Shown here piece after piece: positions 25,138-34,200 of a stretch of 64,000 nucleotides of DNA. The DNA is from Paenibacillus sp. VTT E-133291 (GTDB lineage: Bacteria > Bacillota > Bacilli > Paenibacillales > Paenibacillaceae), in contig NZ_NFVA01000007.1 in assembly GCF_002264395.1 (NCBI RefSeq), positions 62,001-126,000 of the forward strand, written 5' to 3'. Made by a program: the position numbers and the translations under genes. Numbering within the stretch: the stretch's first letter is position 1; each line of letters opens with the position of its first letter. Under the pieces are notes generated by a model. It made no database searches. It saw only the letters and a list, made by a program, of their open reading frames with translations, and was not told where the DNA came from.

Positions 25138-27051
25138 TTAATTTTTACTAACTATTTCTTTATTAATCTGTTCAATAATCTCATGGATACTCTTTGAACC
25201 AAGATCCCCCTCACCACGTTTTCTTACAGATACACTGCCAGAGTTTTTCTCATTCTCACCGAGAACGAGCATATAGGGTGCTTTTTCCAGCTGAGCTTCA
25301 CGAATTTTGTATCCTAGCTTCTCATTTCGGATATCAACCTCTACACGAATGCCAGCTTGTTCTAAGGATTGTTTCACCTGAAATGCATAAGCAACGTAGT
25401 TCTCAGAGACGGGCAATAACTTCGCTTGAACGGGTGCTAGCCATAGCGGGAATGCGCCGGCATAATGCTCCGTAATAATCCCCATAAATCGATCAATTGA
25501 CCCATAAACGGCGCGATGGATTACGACCGGGCGATGCTTAAGGTTATCTTCCCCGATATAAGTTAGATCGAATTTCTCTGGCATTTGCCAATCTAGTTGG
25601 ATGGTTCCACATTGCCAGCTTCGTTTTAGCGCATCTAAGATATGGAAATCAATTTTTGGTCCGTAGAACGCGCCATCACCTTCATTCACACGATACTCGA
25701 TCCCGAGATTGTCTAATACACTTTGTAAAGATTGTTCAGCTAGATCCCATAGTTCTTTTGATCCCATATAATCTGCCGGGCGAGTAGATAATTCAATCTT
25801 ATACTCAAAGCCAAACACTTGATAAATATGGTCAATCAGTGAGATTACCCGGCTTATTTCATCCTCAATCTGCTCTGGTAATACGAAGAGATGGGCATCA
25901 TCCTGACAGAAAGTACGAACACGCATCATCCCGTTAAGTGCCCCAGAGAATTCATGGCGATGTACTTGACCAAATTCGGCAATACGGATAGGCAACTCTC
26001 GGTAAGAATGTAGATTATTTTTATAGATCATCATATGACCTGGGCAGTTCATCGGCTTGAGTGCAAATTTTGTTTCGTCTACATTGGTGAAATACATATT
26101 GTCTTTATAGTGATCCCAGTGCCCGGATTGCTCCCAAAGCCGATTATTCATCATCAGCGGTGTACGAACTTCATCGTAATCTCTCTGTCTTTGTAGTTCA
26201 CGTGCGAAATTCTCAAGCTCTGTACGGATAGTCATTCCCTTTGGAAGATAGAAGGGCATGCCTGGAGCTTCTTCAGAGAACATGAACAATTCCAGTTCCT
26301 TGCCAAGCTTACGGTGATCACGCTTCTTTGCTTCTTCAAGAAAGAGTAGGTGCTCTTCAAGTTGAGCTTTCTTAGGAAAAGCAGTTCCGTAGATACGTTG
26401 CAGCATTTTATTATTGGAATCTCCACGCCAGTAGGCACCTGCTACATTCAACAGCTTAAAGGCCTTGACCAATCCAGTTGAGGGAAGATGCGGGCCTCGA
26501 CAGAGATCCGAGAATTCACCTTGTTCATAAATAGATAATACTGTGTCTTCAGGTAGATCACGGATAAGCTCCAGCTTTAAGGGCTCATTCATCGCTTCAA
26601 AAAGCTTGATTGCTTCAGCGCGGGGAACGACACGGCGGACAATCGGGTGATTCTCTTGAATAATTCTCGCCATCTCTTGTTCGATTGCTACAAGATCATC
26701 CGTGGATAGAGGTGTTTCAATATCAATGTCATAATAAAAGCCATCTTCGATTACTGGACCTATGCCAAGCTGGACACCCTTATCTCCATATATACGCTTT
26801 ATGGCCTGCGCCATGATATGTGCTGTACTGTGTCTATAAATTTCCAGCCCTTCTTTGCTATCCAACGTAACAATTTCGAGCTGGCAATCATGATCGATCG
26901 TTTGGTTTAGGTCAACGGATCTTCCATCGATTATTCCAGCTACAGCACTTTTTTTCAGACTGGTACTTATGACACCTGCTGCTTCTTTAATCGTCGTTCC
27001 TTGTAGTACCTCTCTAATTGTTCCGTTTTGCAGTGTTACCTTGATCTCCAT
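25138..27051 (-). CDS. thrS: Threonyl-tRNA synthetase
   Basis: Charges tRNA-Thr. 637 residues, full length for bacterial ThrRS. TGS domain about 1-62, then the second additional (editing) domain with H74xxxH78 (HSTAH) and a later C/H pair. The class II catalytic core includes the motif 2 region and MNCPGHMMIYK (zinc-ligand Cys). The C-terminal anticodon-binding domain is last (PVQAKLLPVSENYVAYA...). The ATG at 27051 follows GGAGG; an upstream in-frame start would run into the leader. Expression is controlled by the T-box upstream. Confidence 0.98.
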   Translation of the reverse strand: MEIKVTLQNGTIREVLQGTTIKEAAGVISTSLKKSAVAGIIDGRSVDLNQTIDHDCQLEIVTLDSKEGLEIYRHSTAHIMAQAIKRIYGDKGVQLGIGPVIEDGFYYDIDIETPLSTDDLVAIEQEMARIIQENHPIVRRVVPRAEAIKLFEAMNEPLKLELIRDLPEDTVLSIYEQGEFSDLCRGPHLPSTGLVKAFKLLNVAGAYWRGDSNNKMLQRIYGTAFPKKAQLEEHLLFLEEAKKRDHRKLGKELELFMFSEEAPGMPFYLPKGMTIRTELENFARELQRQRDYDEVRTPLMMNNRLWEQSGHWDHYKDNMYFTNVDETKFALKPMNCPGHMMIYKNNLHSYRELPIRIAEFGQVHRHEFSGALNGMMRVRTFCQDDAHLFVLPEQIEDEISRVISLIDHIYQVFGFEYKIELSTRPADYMGSKELWDLAEQSLQSVLDNLGIEYRVNEGDGAFYGPKIDFHILDALKRSWQCGTIQLDWQMPEKFDLTYIGEDNLKHRPVVIHRAVYGSIDRFMGIITEHYAGAFPLWLAPVQAKLLPVSENYVAYAFQVKQSLEQAGIRVEVDIRNEKLGYKIREAQLEKAPYMLVLGENEKNSGSVSVRKRGEGDLGSKSIHEIIEQINKEIVSKN

Positions 27052-27093
27052 GATTGTTAGCCTCCAGTTCTCAAAAATTGTTAGTGGTGAACG

Positions 27094-27369
27094 CAAAAAA
27101 ACGCATCTCTCCCAGAAAGGGACGAGTGCGTTCAGCTCGTGGTTCCACCCTAATTCGACCTATCACAAGGATAGGACCTCATTGGTATCCTTTAACGTGG
27201 ATAAGTCGGTGCCACATACTACCGTAAAATTTAGATCTACGGATTCAGCGCCACAGCTACAAAGGGGTAACTCCACAATCGTTTACTGGAGAAGCTTTCA
27301 GCCTAGACCTCTCTCTCTGGACAGTTCGTATAGGAAATCTTGTCTTTGATCATTGCCATATGATGTTGC
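27094..27369 (-). ncRNA. T-box leader of thrS (threonine-specific)
   Basis: Transcribed leftwards. The signature T-box sequence AGGGTGGAACCACG is read on the minus strand at 27151-27138. It is followed by a terminator hairpin (ACGCA..CCC / GGG..TGCGT, then seven T) at about 27135-27094. Upstream lie the purine-rich stem I base (AGAGAGAGG) and a specifier-loop-like segment GGAGTTACCCC near 27275, in which ACC would read Thr. Uncharged tRNA-Thr stabilises the antiterminator and allows thrS transcription. The T-box call is firm; the exact specifier codon is inferred. Confidence 0.93.
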
Positions 27370-27375
27370 TCGTTC

Positions 27376-27405
27376 ATAGTACTCAATTGCACCCCATAAA
27401 GTCAA
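27376..27405 (-). promoter_or_regulatory. Sigma-A promoter of the thrS T-box leader
   Basis: On the minus strand, TTGACT (27405-27400) is followed after 18 nt by TACTAT (27381-27376), placing the transcript start near 27369. Confidence 0.65.
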
Positions 27406-27524
27406 GAGGCGAGAAACCAGAAATTCAGATCTCTTTTATTGCGGTCATCATTTGTGTATTAGCGAAGGAGATGAAGTAGGCTTTGGCGAATGTATGATAT
27501 CAACCTATTTTATGGAGGTTTGAT

Positions 27525-28193
27525 ATGCAGATTCTCGCTATGCTGACGATGCTAATCGATCATATTGGCTATATCTTTTTTCCAGAGGATATCGCTTGGA
27601 GATATGTAGGAAGAATAGCCTTTCCAATCTACTGTTACGGGCTTGTGCAGGGGCATATCCATACATCATCCAGACCGAAATATTTATTCCGACTGCTTAT
27701 AATCGCTATTATTGCTCAGATCCCATACAATTTAGCGATTAATCCTGGTGGATGGAATGTGGTGTTTACGCTTTTATTATCTGGAATTGTATTAGTTGTT
27801 TTAGATAAACTTCCTACTCTATGGCTTGGTATACCTGTTGTCATTGCAGCTATCGCGTTAATGGATTACTTCCCGATAGATTATAATGCGTACGGCCTGC
27901 TGCTAGTATTGATATTCCGTTATACGAGGTCATACTGGCTTGTTATGGCACATCTGGCATTAAACTTGTTTTACATGTTCTATAACTATTGGGTGGTCCA
28001 AATGCTTAGTATTTTACCGACATTGTTGATTGCTTTGATACCTGCACTTTGGGGATATTTAGAGCGTCACCGGGTGAAACGCTGGGTTTGGTGGTCTTTT
28101 TATCCTGCGCATTTACTGATTTTGGCAGTATTAAAAGGCTTGATTTACAATGAATGGGTTTCTATCGAATGGCGAAGTTTGTTGAATTTATAG
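27525..28193 (+). CDS. TraX family membrane protein
   Basis: 222 residues, about seven hydrophobic helices. The opening MLTMLIDHIGYIFFP and WRYVGRIAFPIYCYGLVQG are typical of TraX proteins. F-plasmid TraX acetylates pilin; chromosomal Firmicute members have no proven substrate. ATG with TGGAGG upstream. No conjugation genes lie nearby, so the name reflects fold only. Confidence 0.9.
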   Translation: MQILAMLTMLIDHIGYIFFPEDIAWRYVGRIAFPIYCYGLVQGHIHTSSRPKYLFRLLIIAIIAQIPYNLAINPGGWNVVFTLLLSGIVLVVLDKLPTLWLGIPVVIAAIALMDYFPIDYNAYGLLLVLIFRYTRSYWLVMAHLALNLFYMFYNYWVVQMLSILPTLLIALIPALWGYLERHRVKRWVWWSFYPAHLLILAVLKGLIYNEWVSIEWRSLLNL

Positions 28194-28287
28194 TATTTTT
28201 ACAATAACTCATCCTTTGATTTACAAATGTTACCTTTGCTGAGATAATGGATTGATTTTAAAAAAATTCTTAAAAAGGAGACTTGCT

Positions 28288-29808
28288 ATGAGGAAAATGA
28301 TAGCTAGAACAAAATGGTTTATTCCTTTTGTCGCGCTGCTGCTTGTTCTGGCCGGATGTCAATCGGTTGGAGGTTTCGATGTTAATAAGGCATTGATCGG
28401 GGATGTCGATGTTAAATCATCAGAATCCAGCATGACGTTTTCTATGAACGCTGAGCCTGCAGAAGGACTGAGCGCAGAAGATAAGGAAATGGTAGATCTC
28501 ATAAATTCTTTTTCCCTGAGTATTAGCCATGCAAAGTTGCAAGAGAATGGTAATGTATCTGCCGATGGAACGATCGGCTATAAACAATTGAATATTCCAT
28601 TCTCATTGTTTATGGACAAACAAACTTTAGTCTTTACGGTTGAAGGAGCAAAACAACCATTTTACTTCCCGGTTCAAGGCTATGATGAGGTCTTAGCTGA
28701 AGTTGGATTGGATCTGACTAAAGCTGAAGATCTTAGTAAGCTGCTAACGAAGTTTGTGGTGAAGAATCTTCCTAATCCAAGTGCAATTAGCGTAACACCA
28801 GTTAGTGAGGCTGTTTATGGCCAGCAGGTGAATATGACGAAGTTACATACCGAAGTGACGGGTGATGAGCTTCCGGCATTATTAAAAGGATTCCTGAAAT
28901 CGATCTCTAAAGATACGGAAGGTTTTACAGAATTAGTTGGTGGTCTATATGACTATCTGTATCCAGTAATCAAAGCTATGGACGAAAAAGGCTCCGGTGA
29001 TTATGAAATTCCAGGTATTGGAGTCATTCCTCTGGGTGATAAAGAAGCTGTTGTAACCGTACTGCATGATGCAGCAAAATTGGCTGTGGATGCTTTACTA
29101 CTGGTTTATGACAATCAACTAGACAGTCTTTACAAATCAACCCCTGAGCTTAAGACGGTCCTGAGTAAGGATACGAAGCTTGCTGTCGATATTTTTGTAG
29201 ACAGTGGACTACATGTTCGTAAACAGAATGTTGATCTGAAAGTGGCGCTTCCAGGTACAGAAGATATGCCATTAAAAAGCTTCTCTCTTAAGGCTTCCAG
29301 TCAGATTTGGAACATTGGTGGGGCTGTAACGGCAGATCCAATCAGTACAGAAGGAGCTCTTGATGTTTCTTCCGGTGACCTGACTCCTGGAGAGACTTTG
29401 AACAATTTTGATCCGAATTCTAACGTTTATCGTATTTTGAAAGACGATCTTGGTATCACCAAGAGAACGATTGTCATCGAACCAGACGACGAATATTATT
29501 ATCCGATCGTTGACAATAATACGACGTACATTCCTCTTCGGTATTTTGCAGAAGATTTAGATGCTACTGTGGAATGGGATACAGTCAATCGTGCTATTAT
29601 CGTAACTGATGGTGTGTACGGTGATAAACTGGTATTCAAAATCGGTTCTTCCGAAGCAGTGATTAACGGTGACAAAGTGAAGCTTGCAGAGCCTGTATTT
29701 GTTGACGAATATGGTGATGCCTATGTATCGCTACGTCTGCTAGCTGAAGCACTTCATGCTACTGTGTATGTAGATGAAGATGGTTGGATTACTATTACAC
29801 GTAAATAG
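28288..29808 (+). CDS. Surface lipoprotein with C-terminal copper amine oxidase-type stalk domain
   Basis: 506 residues. Lipobox VLAGC, with Cys at about 24, follows a hydrophobic signal. A long middle region (about 40-375) of unknown fold, rich in beta and helix, is followed by a stalk domain of about 110 residues at the C-terminus (DNNTTYIPLRYFAEDLDATVEWD..., VSLRLLAEALHATVYVD). These domains are common in Paenibacillus wall proteins and do not imply amine oxidase activity. ATG behind AAAAAGGAG. Function unknown. Confidence 0.85.
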   Translation: MRKMIARTKWFIPFVALLLVLAGCQSVGGFDVNKALIGDVDVKSSESSMTFSMNAEPAEGLSAEDKEMVDLINSFSLSISHAKLQENGNVSADGTIGYKQLNIPFSLFMDKQTLVFTVEGAKQPFYFPVQGYDEVLAEVGLDLTKAEDLSKLLTKFVVKNLPNPSAISVTPVSEAVYGQQVNMTKLHTEVTGDELPALLKGFLKSISKDTEGFTELVGGLYDYLYPVIKAMDEKGSGDYEIPGIGVIPLGDKEAVVTVLHDAAKLAVDALLLVYDNQLDSLYKSTPELKTVLSKDTKLAVDIFVDSGLHVRKQNVDLKVALPGTEDMPLKSFSLKASSQIWNIGGAVTADPISTEGALDVSSGDLTPGETLNNFDPNSNVYRILKDDLGITKRTIVIEPDDEYYYPIVDNNTTYIPLRYFAEDLDATVEWDTVNRAIIVTDGVYGDKLVFKIGSSEAVINGDKVKLAEPVFVDEYGDAYVSLRLLAEALHATVYVDEDGWITITRK

Positions 29809-29843
29809 TTAGTTCGATCCTCATTGGCTAATTAACAGAAACA

Positions 29844-29893
29844 AACCCAGCTTCTAACTTCGCAGAAATGCGGGTGAAGCTGGGCTTTTATAT
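29844..29893. terminator. Bidirectional terminator
   Basis: AAACCCAGCTTC pairs with GAAGCTGGGCTTT between convergent genes; T-runs are present on both sides. Confidence 0.85.
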
Positions 29894-29909
29894 GAAATAG
29901 GGCAGCTTT

Positions 29910-31325
29910 TTATTGCTTCGTTAAAACCACCTCTAGGTCGACATTACTTAACGATTTTTCTTCAGCCATACTTTGGACATACCCTCCTAAGAAACCGTCC
30001 TGATGTTCCTCCCAAAGCTTGTAGCCCGGCAACGCTTTAATATCCTTCGCAAAGGTACCTGCAGTTCCGGCAAAGTATTGTACAATCAGCTTGGACATTA
30101 CCTTCGCCATGGATTCTTTTTCAGACTCCGTTAAAGGACTTTCCTTAAGACTATCCATAGCTTTGTCATAGGAGTTAGTAGCAAAGGTTTCTTCGGCATA
30201 TGCCTTGAAGTTTAAGAGATTGTGATCTGTAATCTGGTTAGCTTCAGCCCAACCTTCTACGTTCAAAGAAGCTGTTTTATAATTTACGGTTCGCGAGACG
30301 GGATCGAAGGTCATGGCTCCATATTGATGCGGATTGACGGCCATCGCACTCGTAGCGATATCATAGATTGGCAATTGTTCAGAGGATGCTGTATCTTGAT
30401 TCGCGTCTGCTGGATCTACTTGAATGTCCTGCATATGAATATGTCCTGAGAGAACTAGATTAAGTCCATTCTTCCGTAAGGATTTTATAGCTTCCTGGCT
30501 GTTATTAAGCTTGAAGCCTGAAACGGACATAGAAGTGTGACTTAATAAATTATGATGCATCACCGTGATCACAGAAGCGTGCTCTTTGGCTGCGAGCTTA
30601 ACGGATTCATCCATCCATGAAAGCGTAGAGGAAGCAATACGCCCATCAGTCTGAGGGAAACCGTATTTTTTATTATTAAGGTATTGGCTACTGTCTATCA
30701 TGAGAATCCATAAGTTGGGGGCAGCCTTGACGATATAGCTTAGTGATTCCTTATCACGTGATGCAGCTTCTTTGTAGCCGAAATCCGCATACATTTTGAC
30801 GAAATCCTTATCTGTAATTGAATCCGTAAGGAGCTGTTTATAGCCACTGAAGGATCTAGCCCAAGGATTAAATAAGTCGTGATTGCCTGGAATGACATAA
30901 ATAGAGGTTCCTTGTTGTTCAATTCGTTTTAAATTTTCGGTTAACTTTTGATGGCTGCTGCGTTCTCCATTATTAGTTAAATCGCCACTGAGGATGATAA
31001 ATGCAGGTTTTTTCTGTTCAGCATCATAGACCAAAGCTTCAGCCATTTCATCACTGTAGGGCAGCATTTTTCCATCGCCTCCAGTGACATAAGTTTGAAA
31101 AGCCTGTCCACCATCCTGAAGAGCCTTATCCAAAAAGTGAGTGTCTGTGGCGACCCAGAAAGAGAGAGGTTTTAGCTCAGCTTGATCAAGTTCCCCAGCG
31201 TTTAAATTAGACGATTTTGTGTCTTTACAGCCAGTAAGTGCCAAGCTAAGGAAAAAGAGTACTACACAAGAGAATATGACCATTTTTTTATGTGGAATAA
31301 GAACTTTACCTGTTAAAAAATTCAT
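29910..31325 (-). CDS. Metallophosphoesterase lipoprotein
   Basis: 471 residues. The signal has lipobox LALTGC (Cys at about 33). The calcineurin-like phosphoesterase core runs from about 50 to 330 with all metal motifs: DTH (VATDTHFLD), GDLTNNGE, GNHD (IPGNHDLF), MHHNLL and SGHIHMQD. The C-terminal region of about 120 residues has no recognised fold. It is predicted to hydrolyse a phosphoester outside the cell; the substrate is unknown. ATG behind GAAGGAAGG. Divergent from the nitroreductase gene. Confidence 0.9.
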   Translation of the reverse strand: MNFLTGKVLIPHKKMVIFSCVVLFFLSLALTGCKDTKSSNLNAGELDQAELKPLSFWVATDTHFLDKALQDGGQAFQTYVTGGDGKMLPYSDEMAEALVYDAEQKKPAFIILSGDLTNNGERSSHQKLTENLKRIEQQGTSIYVIPGNHDLFNPWARSFSGYKQLLTDSITDKDFVKMYADFGYKEAASRDKESLSYIVKAAPNLWILMIDSSQYLNNKKYGFPQTDGRIASSTLSWMDESVKLAAKEHASVITVMHHNLLSHTSMSVSGFKLNNSQEAIKSLRKNGLNLVLSGHIHMQDIQVDPADANQDTASSEQLPIYDIATSAMAVNPHQYGAMTFDPVSRTVNYKTASLNVEGWAEANQITDHNLLNFKAYAEETFATNSYDKAMDSLKESPLTESEKESMAKVMSKLIVQYFAGTAGTFAKDIKALPGYKLWEEHQDGFLGGYVQSMAEEKSLSNVDLEVVLTKQ

Positions 31326-31462
31326 TTATATAACCTTCCTTCTGTACTTTTGCTGCACTATTGTAGCTTATTTTTAGCCGGAATGTATATCGGAAAAGTG
31401 AAGGGGAGATGTTACTAATCTAGGCTAATTGTATATCCGACAAAATAAGTTGTGAATAGATG

Positions 31463-31491
31463 TTGTGTTTTCGGAAAAAAGGTGATAAGAT
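31463..31491 (+). promoter_or_regulatory. Sigma-A promoter of the nitroreductase gene
   Basis: TTGTGT (31463-31468) and TAAGAT (31486-31491) are separated by 17 nt, placing the transcript start near 31498. Confidence 0.6.
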
Positions 31492-31497
31492 GTACAA

Positions 31498-31510
31498 AAG
31501 TAAGTTACTT
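31498..31510. promoter_or_regulatory. Candidate operator overlapping the nitroreductase transcription start
   Basis: AAGTAA-G-TTACTT is a perfect inverted repeat at the predicted +1, as expected for a repressor such as the HxlR/MarR proteins that control many nitroreductases. No regulator gene is adjacent. Confidence 0.45.
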
Positions 31511-31533
31511 AAATAAATGGAGGTAGTTATTTT

Positions 31534-32133
31534 ATGTCTAACAATTTTCTTGAAGCAGTTAAAGGAAGACGTTCTATCTATGCCATCAGTAAAGAATCCA
31601 CTGTAGCCGATGCTCAAATTATTGAAATCGTTGAGCAAGCGGTTTTGCATAGCCCAACTTCATTCAACTCCCAAAGCTCCAGAGCGGTTGTTCTTTTAGG
31701 TGAACAGCATGATAAATTATGGGATATCACTACAGAAACTTTGCGCAAAATTGTTCCAGCTGAACAATTTGAAGGAACAGCGCAAAAATTAGCATCTTTC
31801 AAAGAAGGATACGGTTCCGTATTGTTCTTTGAAGACCAAGCTGTAGTGAAGAATCTGCAAGAAAACTTCGCATTGTATGCTGAGAACTTCCCAGTTTGGT
31901 CTAACCAATCTTCAGGCATTCTGCAGTTCGTAGTATGGACTGCGCTTTCTGAAGCAGGTTTAGGCGCGTCGCTGCAGCACTATAATCCACTAATTGATGA
32001 CGAAGTAAAAGAAGCTTGGGGTATCCCGCAAGACTGGAAACTGATTGCTCAATTGCCATTTGGCAAGACGGTAACTCCAGCAGGTGAGAAACAATTCCAA
32101 CCGGTTGAAGATCGCGTTAAAGTCTTTAAATAA
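31534..32133 (+). CDS. Nitroreductase family protein
   Basis: 199 residues, FMN-dependent oxidoreductase of the YdgI/HBN type. The FMN-binding start is RRSIYAI, then HSPTSFNSQSSRAVVL and a C-terminal region GLGASLQHYNPLID...WKLIAQLPFGK. It probably reduces nitro compounds or quinones with NAD(P)H in the cytosol. TGGAGG precedes the ATG. Regulation by the palindrome at 31498 is inference. Confidence 0.92.
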   Translation: MSNNFLEAVKGRRSIYAISKESTVADAQIIEIVEQAVLHSPTSFNSQSSRAVVLLGEQHDKLWDITTETLRKIVPAEQFEGTAQKLASFKEGYGSVLFFEDQAVVKNLQENFALYAENFPVWSNQSSGILQFVVWTALSEAGLGASLQHYNPLIDDEVKEAWGIPQDWKLIAQLPFGKTVTPAGEKQFQPVEDRVKVFK

Positions 32134-32149
32134 GCTTAAGTGAGTGTTT

Positions 32150-32203
32150 AAAACCTCCTAGACCAGGCTAATTAATTATATAGTCAGGTTAAGGAGGTTT
32201 TTT
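32150..32203 (+). terminator. Terminator that also contains the next gene's ribosome site
   Basis: AAAACCTCC (32150-32158) pairs with GGAGGTTTT (32193-32201), with T residues to 32203. The right arm includes AAGGAGG, which is the ribosome site of the small gene at 32206. Confidence 0.7.
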
Positions 32204-32205
32204 GT

Positions 32206-32400
32206 ATGCCGTGGAACAAAGAAGATTATCCAGATTCACTCAAGAACTTCACTGCACCTATTCGTAATAAGGCGATTGATATTGCTAATGCATTGCTAGA
32301 AGATGGATATGAAGAGGGAAGAGCCATCTCTATTGCTACCGCACAAGCGAAAGAGTGGGGAGAGAATCGTGATAAGCAGGTCCGTAAAAAAGGACATTAA
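32206..32400 (+). CDS. Small YdaT-like protein
   Basis: 64-residue cytosolic protein with the conserved start MPWNKEDYPDSLKNF followed by RNKAIDIANALLEDGYEEGRAISIATAQAKEW, a short helical domain found across Bacillales (B. subtilis YdaT type). Function unknown; the B. subtilis relative has been placed among general-stress genes as far as I recall. The ribosome site AAGGAGG is 8 nt upstream of the ATG and lies in the terminator stem of the nitroreductase gene. Confidence 0.85.
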   Translation: MPWNKEDYPDSLKNFTAPIRNKAIDIANALLEDGYEEGRAISIATAQAKEWGENRDKQVRKKGH

Positions 32401-32423
32401 TTAAAAGGTGCGAAAGTAGGCAC

Positions 32424-32466
32424 AAAAAAAGCAGGACAGCGTTTATTAACGCTTGTCCTGCTTTTT
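32424..32466. terminator. Bidirectional terminator
   Basis: AAAGCAGGACA-GCG pairs with CGC-TTGTCCTGCTTT, with A- and T-runs outside, between convergent genes. Confidence 0.92.
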
Positions 32467-32475
32467 ACTATCTTT

Positions 32476-33645
32476 TTATTTAGCGGATTCAGTTTCTGCT
32501 TCTGCACTTGCAGATGGCTCAGGAGAAGCTGTTGCATCTTTTTTTGCATCCGTAAGTGAATTTGTGATTTTTGCTTTTGCAGTTGTATCTGTCAACCAAG
32601 TGTTGGAAAGAGTGGAAACCTTTTGAGAAACAAGGGTCTTTTTGATTTCATCTTTCTTTTCTTCCATAGTGTAGTTTTTAGCGTCTTTGTGGTCGGTTAC
32701 TTTAATGATGTGATAACCGTAATCGGATTTTACAGCTCCACTTGTTTCCCCAACTTTAAGTTTAAAGGCTACATCGGAGAATTCAGCTACCATATCTCCA
32801 CGTTTGAAGAAATCTAGATCTCCACCATTAGCCTTGGAACCAGTATCCGAAGATTTTTCTTTAGCTAGTTCAGCGAAATCTGCTCCATCTTTCAATTGCT
32901 TCAGAATTGCATCTGCTTCTTCTTTAGTCTCAACGAGAATGTGGGAAGCACGAACTTGTTCTTCTTCATTGAAAGTAGCTTTATTTGCTTCATAGTAGTC
33001 TTTGATTTCTTGATCCGTTACCGTTACTTGCGGCTCAAGAATCTTACGTAGTTTTACTTGCAATGGCATTTGCTTCTTCAAGTCATCAACAGTCATTGAG
33101 CTTTGTTGCAATGCAGCATTAAATGCAGCTTCTCCGCCGAATTGTGTTTTAAGGTCTTCTAATTCAGCATTGATGTCTTCATCAGTAACGGTTACGTTGG
33201 CTTTTTTAGCTTCTTGATCAACGAGTTCAGTAGTAATCATAGCTTGCAGCGTGCTTTCTCCGCCTGCTTCGATCAATTTATCATAAAGTTGTTCTTTAGT
33301 AATGTTAGTTCCGTTAACGCTTGCAACAGCTGTGTTGTCGCCGCCACTTTGGAATGGAGGCTTTATCAGTACAATGATGAGTGCCGCAGCCAGAACCACA
33401 GAGGCAATCATCCAGCCCTTGTTACCTTTAGGAGAAACTGGTGGAGCAGGTGGTGTCGTATTATTATTACTGCTGACTTTGTTCATTACTGGAATACCTT
33501 CCTCTTTTGTTGTATTCACAGGTTCTTCAGCAGCTACGACCTCCACTTCTTTTACTTCATTGGTATTCTCGGTAGTGTTCAATTCTTCTTCCGGAGTACC
33601 GTTGTTTTCTAAGTTCTCATTTCCATTCAGATCTTTTTTGTCCAT
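32476..33645 (-). CDS. Membrane-anchored PpiC/SurA-type peptidyl-prolyl isomerase
   Basis: 389 residues. It is predicted to assist folding of secreted proteins, like PrsA, but is not a lipoprotein. The acidic cytosolic N-tail (about 1-70, Glu/Asn/Thr rich) leads into one transmembrane helix (about 76-94). A SurA_N-like helical domain follows (TNITKEQLYDKLIEAGGES...), then a parvulin domain at about 225-320 (RASHILVETKEEADAI, GGDLDFFKRGDMV, GYHIIKV). The C-tail is low complexity (Ala/Ser/Glu/Thr). The start is ATG with AAGGGAG upstream. Confidence 0.92.
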   Translation of the reverse strand: MDKKDLNGNENLENNGTPEEELNTTENTNEVKEVEVVAAEEPVNTTKEEGIPVMNKVSSNNNTTPPAPPVSPKGNKGWMIASVVLAAALIIVLIKPPFQSGGDNTAVASVNGTNITKEQLYDKLIEAGGESTLQAMITTELVDQEAKKANVTVTDEDINAELEDLKTQFGGEAAFNAALQQSSMTVDDLKKQMPLQVKLRKILEPQVTVTDQEIKDYYEANKATFNEEEQVRASHILVETKEEADAILKQLKDGADFAELAKEKSSDTGSKANGGDLDFFKRGDMVAEFSDVAFKLKVGETSGAVKSDYGYHIIKVTDHKDAKNYTMEEKKDEIKKTLVSQKVSTLSNTWLTDTTAKAKITNSLTDAKKDATASPEPSASAEAETESAK

Positions 33646-33777
33646 TATTAGTAATGACTCCCTTCAATATAGGTGTTGCTTGTCTATTTACAACTTTAAC
33701 AGAAATCCTGATCCTAAACCTTAAGAAAGTATAAAAAAAGATAGGATCTTTTTAAGTTTCTATTAATAAAAAGCAAA

Positions 33778-33816
33778 AAGCCGGAAATGGCATCGGTAAC
33801 ATGCCCTTCCGGCTTA
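33778..33816 (-). terminator. Terminator of the LytTR gene
   Basis: AGCCGGAA pairs with TTCCGGCT, with an inner ATGGCAT/ATGCC stem. Read leftwards it is followed by TTTTTGC. Confidence 0.8.
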
Positions 33817-33830
33817 TGGGAATAAGATGT

Positions 33831-34166
33831 TTACTTCAGTCCTTTCAATAGATGACGAATACTTTCCTGTTTCCGTCTTGGGACCCGTACGTTTTTAGCG
33901 AATAGGCCTTTTTCTCCGAAATAAATGCAGTCGTCTTCGATAGAACTGATCTTGTTCAGATTGACATAACAGCCACCATACACATGATAGTAAGTAGAAT
34001 TGGATAACAATCGTTTTAATTGCTCGGCAGTCATTCTCTTTTTTATGTTGTAGTTTCTGCCGTGAAAAATGACCAAATCATGGTCCCCGACCTTAAAGAA
34101 CAGAATGTCTGTTTCCACCTCGAAGTCCTCGTATACATTTCTGGCTTCCAGCAGGATGCTACTCAT
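33831..34166 (-). CDS. Stand-alone LytTR-type DNA-binding protein
   Basis: 111 residues made almost entirely of one LytTR-like domain: DILFFKVGDHDLVIFHGRNY, then MTAEQLKRLLSNSTYYHVYGGCYVNLNKISSIEDDCIYF, and a basic C-terminal strand-helix VRVPRRKQESIRHLL. LytTR domains bind DNA through beta-strands, and small stand-alone members regulate surface or competence genes. No receiver domain is present, so activity may depend on abundance. The ATG at 34166 follows AAAGGGGGA. Its promoter carries a perfect cre site, implying catabolite control. The family call is moderately sure. Confidence 0.7.
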   Translation of the reverse strand: MSSILLEARNVYEDFEVETDILFFKVGDHDLVIFHGRNYNIKKRMTAEQLKRLLSNSTYYHVYGGCYVNLNKISSIEDDCIYFGEKGLFAKNVRVPRRKQESIRHLLKGLK

Positions 34167-34200
34167 TCATGTTCCCCCTTTGTACTTAATAAAAGACTAA

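Noticed and set aside
27525..28193. Conjugation-related locus suggested by TraX
   Set aside because: No other transfer genes are nearby; TraX-like proteins are common single chromosomal genes in Firmicutes.
33214..33724. Long rightward frames opposite the PpiC gene
   Set aside because: They mirror the low-complexity Glu/Thr coding sequence of the leftward gene, have no ribosome site and encode no recognisable domain.
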